A stretch of DNA of 64,000 nucleotides from Carnegiea gigantea (lineage: Eukaryota; Streptophyta; Magnoliopsida; Caryophyllales; Cactaceae): NCBI GenBank assembly GCA_029747015.1, contig JAKOGI010001254.1, positions 78,501 to 142,500 of the forward strand, read 5' to 3'. Shown here piece by piece: positions 21,158-32,500 of this stretch (positions are counted from its first letter, which is position 1; every line of letters begins with the position of its first letter). The notes beneath the pieces are model-generated. The model worked only from the letters and a program-made list of their open reading frames with translations, had not been told where the DNA came from and ran no database searches. Both the position numbers and the translations under genes were made by a program.

Positions 21158-22575
21158 TGTTGTAAGAAAAACAGAGTTTTAATATTTATAAACCCCAAGT
21201 GCAAGGTATGTCGTTGAGTACTTGGGGTGTCGTCCATAGGGAATTTGGTTTCCAACTACCAGAGTTCACTAGAGCGTCTCAAGCTAGGCAGGATCGAAGG
21301 GTGAGAAGGGGAAACTAAACTACGCTACAAATACAGAAACAAACGACTTGGAGTTGTGATTTCACCAAGTGATGAACCAACTAATCAAGACAGGTCCTAA
21401 CCTACCCGAACCACACCATGAACAAGAGATGGTCGGTTGCACCATCAAAGACCGCCCAAGCCCTCTCTCAAGGGTCATGAGCTAGTCTAACTCGTGTAAC
21501 CACCTACTTTCGTGGGGTTAGGCGAGTTAAACCACAAAACTAGCAACCCCAGACCTAACTCGATTCGGATACTACTTTCGTGTCCCGAACTCGGCTATTC
21601 CCTCTCCCACACTAGCAAATTGACCTCACCTCTCAGCATAAGTCAATCGCCCAAAAATATGGATGAAAGCCCTCTCAGGCATTTCATCGAACACTTGGCG
21701 GGCGTGAAGGAAAACTCTATGTTCTAGGCAAAGATTGGGCATGATTAGGCCTAGTACAAGATTAATTAGCCATCAAGAGGCTAATCACAATCCAAGCCAA
21801 CAAAATCTAACAACTGATCATCAAAAACGAATGAAAACCTAAACTAACAAATAAGAACATGAACACGAAGAACGAAACAAAGGCAATGAAATAAAACGAA
21901 TTCAAACAACTAGATAACATGAATCAACAATGAAAACCAAACATATAAACTTAGGCAAATCAAATACAAGAATTAAAACTAACAAAACATAAACAAGAAC
22001 AATGAAATAAATAGAGAAAAGGAAGAGGGAAACTTATGCTTGAATTGATTGAAGAACTTGAAATCCACAAGCAAGAATCCCAAAATACAAACAACTGAGA
22101 TCCTAATCTAATCCTCCTATTGAGGTTTTTATTGGATAAACCTAACCTAAACTAACCTAGAAAATCGCCCAAGGAGAAACCCCGAACGAACTCCTCATGA
22201 ACGCCCGAAAAAGGGGCTTTTATCGCGAACCCAGGCCTGACGCACGGCCGTGCGTCACCACGCACGGCCGTGCGCCTGGCCGTGCGCCACCACGCACGGC
22301 CGTGCGCCAGGCCGTGCGTGGCTTCTGCCGCCAGTGCACGGTCGTGCCTCCCTGCAGGTCGGCCGTGCACTGTCCTTCTCTGCTGTGTTTTGCCCGTTTT
22401 CGCTGATTTTCATCGTTTTGTCCCATCTTTGTCCCTTTCCGCGACGTTTGCTCGATTTAGAGTTATTTCCTACAAAACATAAATAAAACGAGTAAAAATT
22501 CTAAAGATTAAGTTATTATATGAGTGAAAAGTAGGTGAAAGAGGCACGTAAAATAGGTAAATTTACCGTTCAACA
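21158..22575 (-). mobile_element. Solo LTR, 1418 bp, with perfect 5-bp target duplication
   Basis: The sequence starts TGTTGTAAG and ends GTTCAACA, with 5-bp inverted ends TGTTG/CAACA. The flanks are gtgtg at 21153-21157 and gtgtg at 22576-22580. In the minus sense it reads as an LTR: a TATA-like GATAAAAG (22217-22224), a GC-rich palindrome island just upstream, and an end region with GACGACACCCCAAGTA of the kind seen in Athila-like LTRs. No internal region is present, which fits loss by LTR-LTR recombination. Its family is otherwise absent here. Confidence 0.88.
22239..22370. promoter_or_regulatory. GC-rich palindrome island in the solo LTR
   Basis: An 18-bp perfect palindrome, gacgcacggccgtgcgtc (22239-22256), is followed by two more cgcacggccgtgcg palindromes (22261-22274, 22293-22306) and by ggccgtgcg words. 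Last comes an agtgcacgg/ccgtgcact inverted pair (about 22331-22370). The island starts 15 bp upstream in sense of the TATA-like site. ORFs through it on both strands are artefacts of the repeats. Confidence 0.8.
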
Positions 22576-22690
22576 GTGTGAAGGAGTGGGAAGGGGTGGT
22601 ATTTTTTTTAAAGTGTGGGAAGAAGTGGGTAAGGGGGAAAAAAGTGGTTGGGAGTCGGAAGGAGTGGAATGGATCCATTAAACCGCGAAA

Positions 22691-23282
22691 AGAAGAGGGT
22701 TGTTAAAGGATTAGACCCTCTCTTGATGCTATCACATAGCGACACCACTATACAAGGGAAATATCTTTAGAAACAAGTAAGGTGTCATTGCCCCAAAATA
22801 AGTCTTGATCTACTGAATGAAATTGTCAGTCTCCTTGCACTTCTTATCCCATTGAAGGTTGGAGGCTTGGGTGCATTCACCTTTTGGGTGGTAGTAACTT
22901 GGATAGATCCACTATTGGCCACCACGACTATGAATAACTTGGCTTATGCCTTATGTTCCTCCAATTGCTCTTATTGTACATTAAGAGCTTCAATCCTTAC
23001 TTGTAGGCATTGATCTAGTCCTACAAGCTTGGATGTCACCATCTGTGGTGACAACCGTTTGCCTAAAGGTTTGCATTTTCTTGGTGAAGTCAATCACCAT
23101 AGAGTTCATGACCCGTCTGCATCTCCCTTAAACTTCTCCGTATCCTCTTTAGACTTGAGTTCTTCAATGCGCTTATTCATATCATCAACCCTACCCGTTA
23201 GGCCAAACATAGTGTCGTTCTTCTCGTTGCTCTTCTTGCTACCTTATCGGCCGTCAGTAGAATTCTCACTTACACTTGACAT
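22691..23282 (-). pseudogene. Gag N-terminal part of element 7
   Basis: The sense start MSSVSENSTDGR is at 23282, about 15 bases inside the primer site. A predicted coiled-coil follows (LTGRVDDMNKRIEELK, then LDQCLQVRIEALNVQ), and then KVNAPKPPTFNG, the usual entry into the gag capsid core of this lineage. Frames shift afterwards and similarity ends at about 22690. It would form virus-like particles if intact. Confidence 0.7.
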
Positions 23283-23295
23283 GGTCTCTTTCAAA

Positions 23296-23310
23296 CCTAG
23301 CTCTGATACC
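23296..23310 (-). other. Primer binding site of element 7 (initiator Met type)
   Basis: The sense strand reads GGTATCAGAGCTAGG, which matches the usual chromovirus primer site TGGTATCAGAGCCAGG at all but one of these positions. The first T is changed to G. It abuts the right LTR. Confidence 0.8.
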
Positions 23311-23311
23311 C

Positions 23312-23711
23312 GCTATCACAGAGTAATTTTCACACAACCTAATTCTCATGCAGCATTGGCAAACCTTACTCCCCCCAAACCAAGTTCACTAATAATCCTT
23401 CCTTAAACTTGACTTAGGCATAAAGCAATTAAGTAAGAATAAGAGAACACAAAGTTTGGGAGAATGCACCTTTATTACTTAATGCTTGGTTGCTTTGCAA
23501 ATAAGGCTCTTTGGGGGTATATAAAGGCCTCTACCTCCTCAATGGATAGTGGGGTTTGATTTAGTCAAGGTTCATGAACATTGTAGAAGGCTCTAGCATG
23601 TTTTAAAGGCTTACACAACATTATGGAAGATCCTAAAACATCCTAAAAGTCTCCAATAATCTGAAATGTGGCACTAGGAAAATCCCCCCCATTCCTTCTA
23701 GTTGCTTGGCA
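23312..23711 (-). repeat. 5' LTR of element 7
   Basis: This is the partner of 18208-18631. It keeps gagaatgcacctttattac, aatgcttggttgctttgcaaa and a TATATAAA at 23518-23525. The outer end, near ggca at 23708-23711, is approximate. Confidence 0.72.
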
Positions 23712-23985
23712 CTCGCTGAGAAGGCCGGTAAATTTGCTGCCTATGGAGAAGAAAAAGCGAAGGGGTTAATTACTTATAACGTTGCTATACTAAATTAAAA
23801 ATGGCAATGACGATGCTAGTCTTTATTTTAGGCTTCTGTGATAATTTAGGAATTCCAATATATTGGAATTTTACTATAGATATGCTGTTATCACAATTGC
23901 CATTTAATGAACTTGCATTCCCAGTATCCAACTATAGATTTGTTTGCCTTTGACTCTGTAATTATTGACCAAAGGCAGCTGAAAC
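23712..23985. other. Unassigned AT-rich DNA
   Basis: I see nothing recognisable between element 7 and the Tourist-type MITE. Confidence 0.4.
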
Positions 23986-23988
23986 TTA

Positions 23989-24460
23989 CGCAGTGTTTGG
24001 TTAGGACAAAAATGGTTTTCTAGGAAAATGATTAGCAAATTTTCCAAGAAAAATCATTTCCCTAATGGAGGCAAATAATATCCCTTTGGTAAAGAAGGGG
24101 AGTTGATTTTCTTAATTCCACTCACTAATGATGTGGTCAACCAAAATTTAGGAGCAAAATTTGACTTCAACTATTTAGATTGAGACTTGACCATCAGATG
24201 TGAAAGATCAAATTGAGCTCAACTCTATATTTTGAGGTCAACAATCCTTCATCTAGGTAACATTATCTCCAGCATGATAATTCAGTCGATATTTTTCACT
24301 AGTTAAACAATTCATTTGACTGTATCTTTTTTTCCATGGATAATGATTTATCATGCACAAATGGCGGAAAATATAACATGAAAATCCATTTTTCTCGGAA
24401 ATAGCTTCTACAGGAAATGATTTTTTGGGAAAATCATGTTTTTCCCAACGAAACACTACC
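23989..24460. mobile_element. Tourist-like (PIF/Harbinger) MITE with TTA target duplications
   Basis: The left end CGCAGTGTTTGGTTAGG and the complement of the right end, GGTAGTGTTTCGTTGGG, match at 12 of 17 positions. TTA lies directly outside both ends (23986-23988 and 24461-24463), the typical PIF/Harbinger duplication. Subterminal blocks with ggaaaatgatt are also inverted. At 472 bp with no coding capacity it is a non-autonomous MITE. The 67-residue minus-strand ORF inside is chance. Confidence 0.82.
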
Positions 24461-24463
24461 TTA

Positions 24464-25027
24464 TGAAAAGGAAAAAATGTGACTTAACGACATATATTTA
24501 AAAAACATAGTGTTGTGATATTTTTTCAAAAAACGAATAACATGAGGATGTTATGAACTATGAGCTAAGAACTGAACTAGGTGATGTGGATTGACCCTAT
24601 TAACATACTCTTCGATTAATTCTTCCCGTGTTACAATAGCAACTCCAACCACTATAATGTATTCCAGTGTTGGGCTCTGCATTCCAAATGTCCCAAAGCA
24701 CGTGTGCCAAGCCCAATGGAATGTGTGTTGGACTGCCCTGACAGTCCAGCATGCATTCCCTTTTTTTTAATCATCTTTCCTGGCAAAAAATGCAACATTC
24801 CATTGCTACTTTGTTAACAGGATGCATCATTTTTGCATGTTAGTAAAAAAAGAAGAATGTACTGACTGTGAGGAGGCATTTTAGGCTGCATGCAACAGCT
24901 ATATTTTCGGCTTAGTCGAGATTTTTAATTTTTTATGTTGAAAATTTTATCTATAAATACACCAAGGGAAGTAGCGAGAATTCGTACCAAAATTTTTATC
25001 TCATCATCACATGCATTTGCTATTGTG
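24464..25027. other. Unassigned DNA flanking element C
   Basis: This is AT-rich sequence with a possible TATA word (tctataaataca, near 24951) and no coding signal. It is the outer flank of the element C LTR; ttgtg at 25023-25027 would be its target duplication, whose partner lies outside the window. Confidence 0.35.
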
Positions 25028-26626
25028 TGAATTTCCAAAAGCATAGGTTTGATCATCAGAATACTTCATATTGTCGTCCTTAGGGATGGATATGAAATTA
25101 GATTACTAATAGTCTAAACTAACACAGACTCAAGGACTCAATCAAATTTAACTTATGTATGGTTATCAACCAACTAAAAGAAAAAAAAAATCTAAACACC
25201 TAAAACTTAAAAACATAACATAAATTGGTTCTCAAACAATCAAGTCCATGACCTAGCACAATTTATAAACCATCATATAGTCTAATGCCAATAATCAGTT
25301 CAAACCCAGTGACGACAAAATAAAACAACAATCAGAATCACTATTTGAACCAATCAAATCATGATGAAAGAGATTAGTAGCTGCCCTAGCATTCAATCAA
25401 AACTCCAAACACAATAACCAAATAGAACTTGGAAATATATCAGATTCATCAATAACTAGTGAAACTGAACACTTACAATACCTAAGTGAAAAGGTTGAAC
25501 AACAAAGAACATGAAACTGGAGATCTGACTAGAGCCTCAAAATCGAACATTGGAATCCGCAAAACCCAGATGGAGCAAGCAAAGAAAAAAACAGGAGTAG
25601 AACAGAGCTCAACTAAAATTCCTTCGTCCAAGTACTAGCACACACCAAAATAGGTGAACAAAATATAATCAGATTTAATCAACTGATTGAAATATCAACA
25701 CCCAAATCATCAAAATTTCACTTGGATTCAGCAAAAGCGAGAACCAATTACATAAATTTGAGAGTCTAGATAGTGGATCTAAAATTGGAAAAAGAAAGAA
25801 AAATAAGAAGAAGAGTTGAACAACCAGAACAAAACAAATAAAAATATTATTCTATGCTGCTTGTTTCTGAATTAATCTCTTTGCTTCCCTTTACAGCCAA
25901 AAAAACATGGCCCCTAAACTCTTGATTACTTCAATTATTCTCCAATTATGGCCTTATCACTGTTTTCTTGAAGCTCAATTATTCTACCAAATTGATGAAA
26001 GAGTGTAATATTATGATGAACATGGAGGGCATCAGTTGTGTGAATAAAAGAAGTACTGAGAGAAAATTATGCAGAGAAGAGGGGCTGGTGTTACTAGACA
26101 AAGAAACAGAGAAGAGAGAAGAGAGAAGAGGGGAGATTTCGTGTGCATTTTACTGGGGAAGGAGGTGGAAACAAAGTACAAGAAGGGGGAAGGAAATTAA
26201 TCACATGAGTGGGCTTTGGAGAAAGGAGAAAGAAGGGATGCATGGGCTAGAGCTTAGACCTTATCAATTGGGCTGAAGGCAACCTAATAAAACAGGCCCA
26301 TGAACTTGATGGAGAAAAAAAATTAGTAATACATCACCTGCTAGGCACGTGACGAGGAAGGTAGAGGGCTGGACCAAACACCTGGGCTATGGGCTTCGAA
26401 TCTTCTTCTCTCTTATTTCCCCTTATTTCCAATTTGATCCAACGCCTTTTTTCCTTCCCCTATGTTGTCTAACTTAAGCAACCTATTCATTATTTTTCGA
26501 ATTTTCACAGTTCCTATAGAGTAAACAAAAAATTGTATTAAATCACTAGTTTAATAATTTATGTTGAGAAAATATTAGACAATAAAGTGCATAAAATGAC
26601 ATAATTTTAGGTTGAATAATACCTCA
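25028..26626 (-). repeat. 3' LTR of element C
   Basis: The first part aligns with 57242-57583 and 63526-64000 of the 5' LTR, for example tatgaaattagattact, tatggttatcaac and catcaaaatttcactt. In sense it starts TGAGGTATTATTC and ends near TTTGGAAATTCA. It is about 1.6 kb. By eye the two copies differ at roughly one base in six. Short ORFs such as 25968-26276 are not conserved with the partner LTR. Confidence 0.82.
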
Positions 26627-29060
26627 CACCTTAATTTTGCTCGTCCTTCGAGTAAAATGAAACTAAAAAAATCCTTAAAAAATAAGAAAGACCATAACTC
26701 ACTTTTGTAAGTTTAACGGTTTCACTTGGCACGCGCAACAATCCCTTTAAAACCTTAGGTTGCCCCTAGTGAACGAGTATGGTTCCATGAGAGTTTGCAT
26801 ATATAGCCTCAAACTCTTAAAAGAAAGAAAACAAAGAGAAAAGAAAAAAAAGCAAAAATATAAATTTTTTTTTTCAAAATTTATATATACAACACAGGGA
26901 AAATTATGTGCACGCTCCAACTTTCCACATCACTTAAGTGACCTAGGCATTAGATCACACATAAACACATTATGGACATCACGAAATTCTTAATCCGGAT
27001 TGATAACATCCATAAACCATCCTTAACCTTGTTTGAGAAATATGTACAAGTCTAACTAGTAGAACCACACTTTACAAAACGAGTGGAACACTCCCACTTA
27101 TATATTTAGGATATAATAAGCTTCACCCAATTGAACTTCCAATCATACTAATTACCTTAGGCATGCTAAGATTCTCAATTCTCCACTACCAAAATACAAA
27201 GTGCAACACGACAATCAAGGGAACTTTACAAGAGTTGTAATGAGGCTAAGGATAAAGGGGTAGGGGGGATAATCGATTTGAAAAATGAGAACCCAAAGCC
27301 CAAATGACTAATGAGCAACTAAACACTTCCACACCAACTACAATAACCACACACACTCTCCCAACTACTATGACAAAATAAGGCACAATCCTCAAAAGCA
27401 ACAATTGGAAATGAGTTGAAATAATGGAAATCGAGCATATACATCTACCATGCTAGACACTCTTATTCACAAAACTTTTTCCTCTTTTTTCTTTTTTGAG
27501 ATTTTTTAATTTTTCAAATTCATGGGAATGTTTTCATTTTTTTTCATTTTCATTGCTTTTTTTTTTTTTAAGACGAGCAAATGAAGGGCATGGAATTACA
27601 TAACATAACTAAATTTCCAAATGGTCACCAATAAGAACAACCTATACAACTAAGAGGGGAAAATCTCATAAACAAATCATTACATCCTCTCACTACACCA
27701 AAAGACTAAAGCAATCACCTAAGTACGTCAACACCCAAAGGCTACCCAACTCCCAATATTGTACTATTGCTCAACTGGACTTGAATTAAGCAATAGAAAA
27801 TTTGTTTTGGTAAAGGCTAAATGGAAGATTCACAACAAATGGAAAGGGTTAAAAGCACAGAGGGACAGCAAAGGGTAAAACATTCTCCTTGGGAGGGTAA
27901 AACATTCTCCTTGTGGTGGTAATTTGGCTTATGTGGTTTACAAAACATATGAATGTCTCCATCATAGTACCATAATGCATGTGGTAAATATGATTTTAAA
28001 GGGAATCATAGCAAATTCTAGAGATATAATCATGAAAGAGAGACATATGAAAGAACACATGAATTAGTCTTCATGAATCAAAATCTCACTGGTTCATCTA
28101 CCCAAGTAAGACAGTTACTATAGAAATATCAAGGGCTAGGATTGCACATTAGGGGTAGGCAATGGGTTGGGCACCTATTAGGTCAAACGGGTCGGCTCGT
28201 TTAAAATAGGGTCAATAAAGAGTTGGGTCAATAATGGGTCGGGTCAGCAGTAGGCCAACCCATTAACGTATATTAACGGATAGGATCGGATCAGCCTATA
28301 ACGGCCCATCAGTAACTCGTTACTTGTTCAAACTATTTGTCACACTAATTTACATGGTATAATTGGTTAAACTTACTACCAATACTTTATACATAACAAC
28401 AATTATTCTACAAAGTTTTTTATAAGTGGGTCGCCCAACGGCCGACCCGATCCATATATTTACACAAAAAATCCCGGCCCGGAACACATTGTTAATAGGT
28501 CAGGGAAAACAAGACCCGACCCGACCTAACCAGTCTGACTTTGCAAAAGGGCTGACCCGAATCCGACCCAATTCGGTCCATTGCCCACGACTACTGGACA
28601 TAAATATCACTCTTGGACTAAGTTGTATTATGCTCACCATATGTATTAATAACCTAATTATTCAAGTACAAGTTAACATAGTCAGTCAAAATAGCGTATG
28701 TATTCCCCAAAACAAAACAAAACTCTTTTCACCTTATTCAATTTTGTGAAAATGTTTGCTCTTTTTTCTCTCCTTTTTTATCAAAAATTTTTTAAAGCAT
28801 AATTTCCCCACGCCTATGCTAAAATAACACAATGTTTTCATTGGGATAGAAAGGAAGCCAAAAAACTAAAAAGAAAAACAAATATGTACAAAATAAAAAA
28901 ATTAGATTCAGAAGGAAGAAAAGGACAAGACTCTAATGCAAATCATAGAAAAAAATATATACAAAAGAAAACAAAAGGCATAAATATATACAAAAGCAAA
29001 ATAAAATAATGATGAAAGAGAAATAAGGAAAAGAAAGTTCAAACAAACCAGATCGGCTGC
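26627..29060 (-). other. 3' untranslated region of element C with a hAT MITE inside
   Basis: Outside the LTR the sense strand reads a purine-leaning AAAATTAAGGTG at 26627-26638, a weak polypurine tract. The rest is non-coding and A/T-rich, with T runs at 27480-27570. Its layout resembles the untranslated regions of elements 1 and 2, including a tcctt-cgag box next to the tract. A 22-bp word (gtaaaacattctccttg) is tandemly doubled near 27877-27920. Confidence 0.65.
28150..28593. mobile_element. hAT-type MITE 1
   Basis: The left end is taggggtaggcaat and the complement of the right end is tagtcgtgggcaat (11 of 14 match). The 8-bp flanks are ttgcacat (28142-28149) and ctggacat (28594-28601), 6 of 8 identical, as expected for an old hAT duplication. 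Subterminal gggtcgggt/acccgaccc words are inverted. It is 444 bp and non-coding. Confidence 0.82.
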
Positions 29061-29089
29061 TAGATACACTCGAACTAACCCGATAGCAC

Positions 29090-29440
29090 TTCATTTCTCA
29101 TAAACAGGCTTACTAAGTATCAGACACTCCACATCTTTTGTCCTTGATAGCTTTAAAAACTGCTTCCATTTGTAGCATTTACCTTGAACTTGGCACCACT
29201 CTCAGGATCTTACATTTTAATTGCATATAGGAAAACATATGAGAAACAACAGATGAACCTGTCTAGCACAACCCTAATTTCCCTTGAATAAGATGCACCT
29301 TAGAGTCATATAAAAACACTTCTATACCTGGGGTAAACTCTTTCCTAAGAATGTGTGTATCATAAAATAACTTGGCCCTCTCTTTATAAGATCTATCCCT
29401 CTCATATGTCTCAGCTCTAATATCTTCTAACTCATTCAAT
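29090..29440 (-). pseudogene. Integrase C-terminal region of element C
   Basis: The sense strand shows KEFTPGIEVFLYDSKVHL (about 29310-29360) and later DPESGAKFKVN (about 29190), the region that in this lineage surrounds the GPF-type integrase C-terminal fold. Frames shift twice. Confidence 0.65.
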
Positions 29441-29459
29441 TGTAGTCTCCTCTCTTATC

Positions 29460-30130
29460 CAACCTTAGTCAATTCATAACTAAGCATCTCGATGTCCTAC
29501 CAAGCCATATGCTCAACCTCAATAGGGAAGTGCCAAGGGTTACTGTGGATAATCCTAGAAGGTGACATCCCTAAGGCAGTTTTGACAGTTAGCATATAAG
29601 CCCATAAAGCACCTATAAGCTTGTCAGCTCAATGTTTTTAGCTTGTACTAATAGTCTTTTCAAGATCTACTTAATTTGCCCCTTGGAAACTTCTACCAAC
29701 CCATTAGTTTGGGGATGATATATGCTAGCAAGTTTATAAATTATGGAATACCTCCTTAATAAGGCATCAAAAGACATATTAGTAAAGTGGGTGCCTTGAT
29801 CACTAATGATCGCTTGGGGCACGTCAAACCTAGTAAAAATATTCTCCCTAAGGAACTTCACAACCAATTTTTCATTATTGTTCCTAGTAGGGATGATCTC
29901 TACCCATTTAGAGACATAATCCACTACCAACAGAATATACTTATTCCCAAAAGAAGATAGCAATAGTCCCATAAAGTCTATACCCCGTATATCAAAAATC
30001 CTTACCACATTGACAGAATTGAGTGGCAATTATCTCCTCTGTAATCCTGCCTAATTGTTGGCAGAGAGGGCAATTGTTGCAGACTCAAAAGCATCTATAA
30101 ACAAAGTAAGCCAACAGAAACCACACAAAA
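29460..30130 (-). pseudogene. Integrase core of element C
   Basis: The open block 30029-29667 reads RGIDFMGLLLSSFGNKYILL (first Asp), an IFTRFDVPQAIISDQGTHF block (second Asp) and IYHPQTNGLVEVS (catalytic Glu). All three DDE residues remain. An upstream zinc-finger region near 30050-30130 is degraded. It is closely similar to the integrase of element 4 (39950-40090). Confidence 0.85.
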
Positions 30131-30599
30131 GAATTTTAGTTGTTGCGTTTTTCCCACTTAAATTCCCTCTACATGCTTGGGCATGATACGAAGGAAAGAA
30201 ACCCTCTTAACCTAAAGGTCTATAATACACCTTCTAAAGACCTGGTCAAAACAAGACGTAAACGAGCAAGGGTCATCCCAAATAAAGAATTTTACAAGGT
30301 GGAAGAATCGGTCTCTATCATTGTCAGTCTAATTCTTAAGAACCCTAACAGACACCAAATCGTTAACAATATCACCATACCAAGGGTCAAGGTGGATTGC
30401 AAACAACTACTCATCAGGAAAGCATTCAGAAATATAGGACTCAAACTCTCTACCACAGATAATCCTATACAAATGGTTAACAACAAGGTTCTTAGAACCT
30501 TCGTGCCTCTGACCTCACAATCAAATTCTTTTAGAAGCAAAATTCATATCTTAGGTGTAGGCTTAGCATCATTCTTAGAAATGAGTTACTTAAAGGCAA

Positions 30600-30880
30600 A
30601 GTGATCAGTACAGATAGTGACATGAGATCTAATCAGATATGGTCTAAACATATCACAACCAAAAAATCTTTCTCAGTCATGTTGTAGTTCAGCTAGACAT
30701 AATTCGGAGTATGCCTGGCATAATAAATGACATAGGATTTCCTATTAACATGTTGCCCTAAGATAACTCCAGCATAATTAAATGCATCACTCATTAACTC
30801 AAAGTGTTCTCTGCAAATGGGAGGATGAAGAATGGGAGCAAAGGTCAAGGTTGTCTTAAGCATAGTAAATGCCACATGAC
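30600..30880 (-). pseudogene. RNase H of element C
   Basis: The frame from 30875 reads TLTFAPILHPP, FELMSDAFNYAGVILGQ, KSYVIYYARHTPN, then after a stop a TEKDFLVVI block. The Asp of the MSDA motif is kept. The downstream half is unreadable. Confidence 0.75.
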
Positions 30881-30999
30881 ACTTCCTGGAGAAGTGAATG
30901 GCACATCCTTAGGTAAAAGTTTGTTGAAGTCTTCGCTATCTTGCTACAGTCTTTGATAAAAGGGTGATAAAAGCTAGCATATGCAAGAAAAGATGTTAC

Positions 31000-31690
31000 C
31001 TATTTCATAAAAAGCAGGGGAGGAAGATTAACAATCAAATCAGCCTTAACCTTATCGACTTCAATTCCTTCCTTAGAAGTGACATGGCTTAAGACTGTTC
31101 CCTTTTTCACCATGAAGTGACATTTCTTCTAATTTAAAGTTTGATTTTTCTCCGTACACTTTTTAGCACTTAACTCATATTAAATAAATAATCGCCAAAG
31201 GATGATCTAAGCACAGAGAAGTCATCTATGAAAATCTCCTAGTACTGTTTAACTATATCTAAGAAAATATAAATCATGCATGTGTGAAAAGTACTATAGG
31301 CATTACAAGTCCAAAGGTCGTTCCCCTTAAGGCATATGTACTAAAAGGACAGGTTAAATAGTCTTCTCCTTATCCTTAAGAACAATAGAGGTCTAGGTAT
31401 AGCTAGAATACCCATCTAAAAGGTTATAGAATGAACATCCAACTAACCTCTCTAACATTTGGTCATAGAAGGGAAGACGAAAATGGTCTTTCCTGGTGGC
31501 AACATTCAATTTCCTGTAACCTATGCAAACCCACAACCCAGACTGGGCTTGAGTGGTAACTAGCTCATTCTTGTCATTCCTAATCATGGTAATACCGGTC
31601 CTTTTAAGAATAACATGAATAGGACTAATCCAATCACTATCAAGAATAGGATCAATAATCCCATGATCTAAACAGTTAAACACTTCATAA
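31000..31690 (-). pseudogene. Reverse transcriptase of element C, degenerate
   Basis: From 31683 to 31393 one frame gives DSDWISPIHVILKRTG, CIGYRKLNVATRKDHFRLP and MLERLVGCSFYNLLDGYSS. Further on, FIDDFSVL near 31205-31235 is the catalytic block (FMDDFSVYG type) with both Asp residues. Frameshifts and stops lie between these pieces. Confidence 0.82.
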
Positions 31691-31745
31691 CTTGGAAAGT
31701 CAGGTTTAAATGCCGTTGGGGGTTATAATAGGGCTTAGCACTATC

Positions 31746-32114
31746 CTACTGATCGATCCTGTGATGTACAAGCGAGGGACTAAAACCCTTGATATCCCCT
31801 AAAGTCCAACATATGGTTTCCTTATTCTCTATAAGACAATCAATGTTTCTTGTTCTCTGTAAGTAAGATATCAATTTTTCCTCTTGATCTCGATCTATGT
31901 CCAAGATAATAATCACAGGTAAAGGCATCAATCCTAAAAACAAATACTTAAGAGAATATGTAAGAGGTTTCAATTCAAGAGATGTAGGAGGGGAATCAAA
32001 CTTAGTCATATAAGCATGGAAAAATTCAAAAGCAAAGCACAAGTCATCAAACTCAAACACATCATATTCAAGCTTGTCATCAATCAAAAATGACTCATAC
32101 TCAGTAGCAAACAT
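31746..32114 (-). pseudogene. Protease to RT linker of element C pol
   Basis: One open frame of 122 residues shows PPTSLELKPLTYSLKYLFLG, PVIIILDIDRDQEEKL and WTLGDIKGFSPSL. These blocks precede RT in Athila-like pol and parallel 7097-7459 of element 1. Confidence 0.72.
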
Positions 32115-32139
32115 ATTATCAAAATAGAATCCCTTACTC

Positions 32140-32500
32140 AGTTGAGTGTAGAAGTCTCCATATCATTAAGCCTAGAAGGTTGCCTTTACAAACTTAAAAT
32201 GTTCAGTTCTGTGGCCATATTACAAAAATACTGTCTCATCACTCTATTTCTACATTTAATAAGGGCATTTACAGCAGCAAAGAAAGGACACTCTAGAATA
32301 ACATGCATTTGATTAGCAAATTAGCCATTTCTTAGTTTTAATCACAATAAAGTATATTACGTAAATGAATTCACACACTTAATAGTAGGGAAAACAAGGT
32401 CCTCGTACTTCAGGGGGATTTGATGGGAGATGATAGCACTAGTAGCTCTCTTCATAGTATACAAATTTTTAAAAAACCTAGTAGAAGGAGGCATCTGCCG
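32140..32500 (-). pseudogene. Protease remnant of element C
   Basis: The sense strand near 32245-32330 reads ANQMHVILECPFFAAVNALI. This corresponds to the ILGRPF region at the end of the protease, with the related protease of element 4 reading PVILGRSFLTTAYSLI. The active-site part upstream could not be read with confidence. Confidence 0.6.

Larger units (their letters stand above)
19925..22690. mobile_element. Insertion inside gag of element 7 (unclassified), carrying a solo LTR
   Basis: Gag coding similarity stops near 19925 and resumes near 22690, leaving about 1.35 kb of foreign DNA plus a 1.42-kb solo LTR. Both edges carry related G-rich words (ggagtgggaag, gagttggaaggag), and the middle is AT-rich with a TTCAACC array. 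I found no terminal inverted repeat and no clear target duplication, so the class stays open. Confidence 0.5.
18208..23711 (-). mobile_element. Element 7: chromovirus-like Ty3/gypsy, internally deleted and interrupted
   Basis: Two related LTRs of about 0.4 kb (18208-18631 and 23312-23711) flank gag and protease sequence on the minus strand. An initiator-Met type primer site lies just inside the right LTR. RT, RNase H and integrase are absent: protease at about 19250 is followed within 0.6 kb by the downstream LTR. The gag is split by an unrelated insertion (about 19925-22690). The element could only be non-autonomous. Confidence 0.78.

Noticed and set aside
22152..22486. Several overlapping ORFs with Arg/Pro/Ala-rich proteins on both strands
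   Set aside because: They are produced by the GC-rich palindrome island of the solo LTR; all frames are open because of the repeat, and no start context or conservation supports them.
28426..28749. 107-residue ORF across hAT MITE 1
   Set aside because: It runs through the MITE end into flanking DNA, so it is composite and not a gene.
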